This document shows positions 38,001 through 38,369 of a DNA stretch of 38,369 bases, piece by piece. Position numbers and translations under genes: made by a program. The notes under the pieces are model-generated. The model saw nothing but the letters and a program-made list of their open reading frames with translations, searched no databases and had not been told where the DNA came from. This DNA is from Bacillota bacterium (lineage in GTDB: Bacteria; Bacillota; Clostridia; Peptostreptococcales; Anaerovoracaceae), in assembly GCA_022793975.1 (NCBI GenBank), contig JAAWDW010000162.1:1-38369 (forward strand), read 5' to 3'. How positions within the stretch are numbered: the first letter of the stretch is position 1; each line of letters opens with the position of its first letter.

Positions 38001-38369
38001 CTTACGGCCAATCAACTTGCGACAAAGGAAGAAGAGAAAGAGGCATCTTGGGTATCCGCAGATTTTAGCGGCAAAAGAGTGCTGGTTGTAGAAGATAATG
38101 AACTTAATCGTGAGATTGCCGAAGAGATATTGGCAGAGGCCGGATTTGAAGTGGATACGGCTCCTGACGGTACAGATGCGGTATCTATGATGCAGAGGGT
38201 GGAAGAAGGGCATTACGATGCTATTCTTATGGATGTACAGATGCCGATTATGGACGGATACGAGGCAACGCGCACTATCAGGGCGCTTCCGAGAGAGGAT
38301 GTTAAAAATATTCCTATCATTGCGATGACGGCAAATGCAATGGATGAGGATAAAGAAACTGCACTTAAG
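35052..38369 (+). CDS. Hybrid sensor histidine kinase with extracellular sensor, HATPase and two receiver domains (truncated at window end)
   Basis: Translated by me: open from ATG 35052 to window end (1106 codons). H box FLSNMSHDIRTPMNAIIGF, N box NQIFINLMSNAVKYTP, G boxes DNGIGMS and GTGLGMAITKNI; REC1 ALVVDDDFDTCD...YILDWQMPEMSG, REC2 VLVVEDNELNREI...ILMDVQMPIMDG. Missing from the ORF track because no stop in window. Confidence 0.93.
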   Translation, partial: MSETKKSLRSIAYTIVLIIAIIVLFRWYTTANSERIEKQNMNYATDSARQTAEHMETELENALNRITTYSYFLGESLDEPIVTPAMLGEMEGNSLFDYFRFADSNGINYSADGQAYDINTRDYYINGMNGETGIEVVFDSDFVHKTMINFYTPVLYNDEIIGVLQGAYLPSKRLQSMLYTSYFGEEAGVYLCVENGDVIASTEKDGHTGNLFDNMLSLNTLGEKTYDEVKNVFDNGGEYSFFCASATEADNICAIKIKDTEYVLVQTFPKNVTRTMIKNANRTGIVMEAILITLFSAYTLLLFVRSRFIRKRLQEENREMGYVITGSRLLFSRFIMADFEKDTYQYLSGTKPDCDSFPKSGKYEDFVEYFCSLIIEEDERGKFAERFDKNAIIEKLGEDRTDVRYELHVRRNGVDGWEHMSIIPLERKNGKTVKALFLRQNTTEIKERELRAQAEIARASRRERQYIVATMSDAICTYEFNLTRDLIESDIIRENDGEKVSLLKEAGLSAPCKASAWFEARKELVDKDTLDDYCAVNNIEFLRNCYAAGEREETVEYWSTDIKGEKLCVRQSFIMAKDEGGDIMVMVIVKDVTKQVEKQQEQTRALQEALMQAQHANNAKTTFLSNMSHDIRTPMNAIIGFTTIAVSHIDNKEQVKDCLQKVLSSSNHLLSLINDILDMSRIESGKVQIKEQECNISEITHSLINIIQPQVKAKQLDLFIDTFDVANEDVITDPLKLNQIFINLMSNAVKYTPAGGTVSFRIIQETTFHRGYGDYVFIVKDNGIGMSPEFVEHIFEPFEREASTTKTGIQGTGLGMAITKNIIEMMGGKISVTSEKGKGSEFRVELSLKLQDVEKNSDQIKELEGLRALVVDDDFDTCDSVSKMLNQLGLRAEWTTSGREAVYRAKSAYEEGDSYHTYILDWQMPEMSGVETARRIRSAVGQEAPIIILTAYDWADIEEQARDAGVSAFCAKPLFMSDLKSVLLTANQLATKEEEKEASWVSADFSGKRVLVVEDNELNREIAEEILAEAGFEVDTAPDGTDAVSMMQRVEEGHYDAILMDVQMPIMDGYEATRTIRALPREDVKNIPIIAMTANAMDEDKETALK

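Noticed and set aside
1-38369. CRISPR arrays, rRNA or tRNA genes
   Set aside because: No regularly spaced repeats, no recognised rRNA segments and no tRNA-like cloverleaf noticed; a tool-based scan was not possible.

Overview
The window looks chromosomal, from a low-GC Firmicutes/Clostridia-type bacterium. That placement is inferred from SLH proteins, Firmicutes-type regulatory motifs and gene content; no 16S is present. About 25 protein-coding loci are supported, several of them SLH (S-layer homology) proteins: an N-terminal fragment at the left edge (1-348, -), 678-1295, 1347-2789, a large probably major S-layer protein (gene A, 6024-8405, +), a convergent frameshifted paralog (gene B, 8493-10866, -) and 30408-31565. 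Other loci: AEC transporter, ClC channel with TrkA-C-like tail, tyrosine recombinase, ArsR/HMA/P-type ATPase metal cluster, MocR-type regulator with divergent ECF S-component, patatin-like protein, radical SAM DNA-repair-like pair, Sir2 deacylase, surE, thiolase, glnS, FMN alpha-hydroxy-acid oxidoreductase, TolC-like protein, LCP protein, rho-DUF1385-prmC, and a hybrid histidine kinase running off the right edge. The best candidate system is an S-layer expression/silent pair. Genes A and B are inverted relative to each other and share a near-identical ~87-nt structured leader and 5' coding region. Only A has a strong consensus promoter immediately outside the shared block, B carries two homopolymer frameshifts, and a tyrosine recombinase lies next to B. 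This resembles known inversion-type S-layer switches, but inversion is not demonstrated here. Other notable signals: a LexA-type box over the -35 of the radical SAM DNA-repair-like operon, tandem Spo0A-box-like motifs upstream of A, three copies of a ~110-bp TIR-like interspersed repeat, a MocR-side palindrome with a direct repeat, and an 18-bp GC-rich palindrome at the TolC-like gene promoter.
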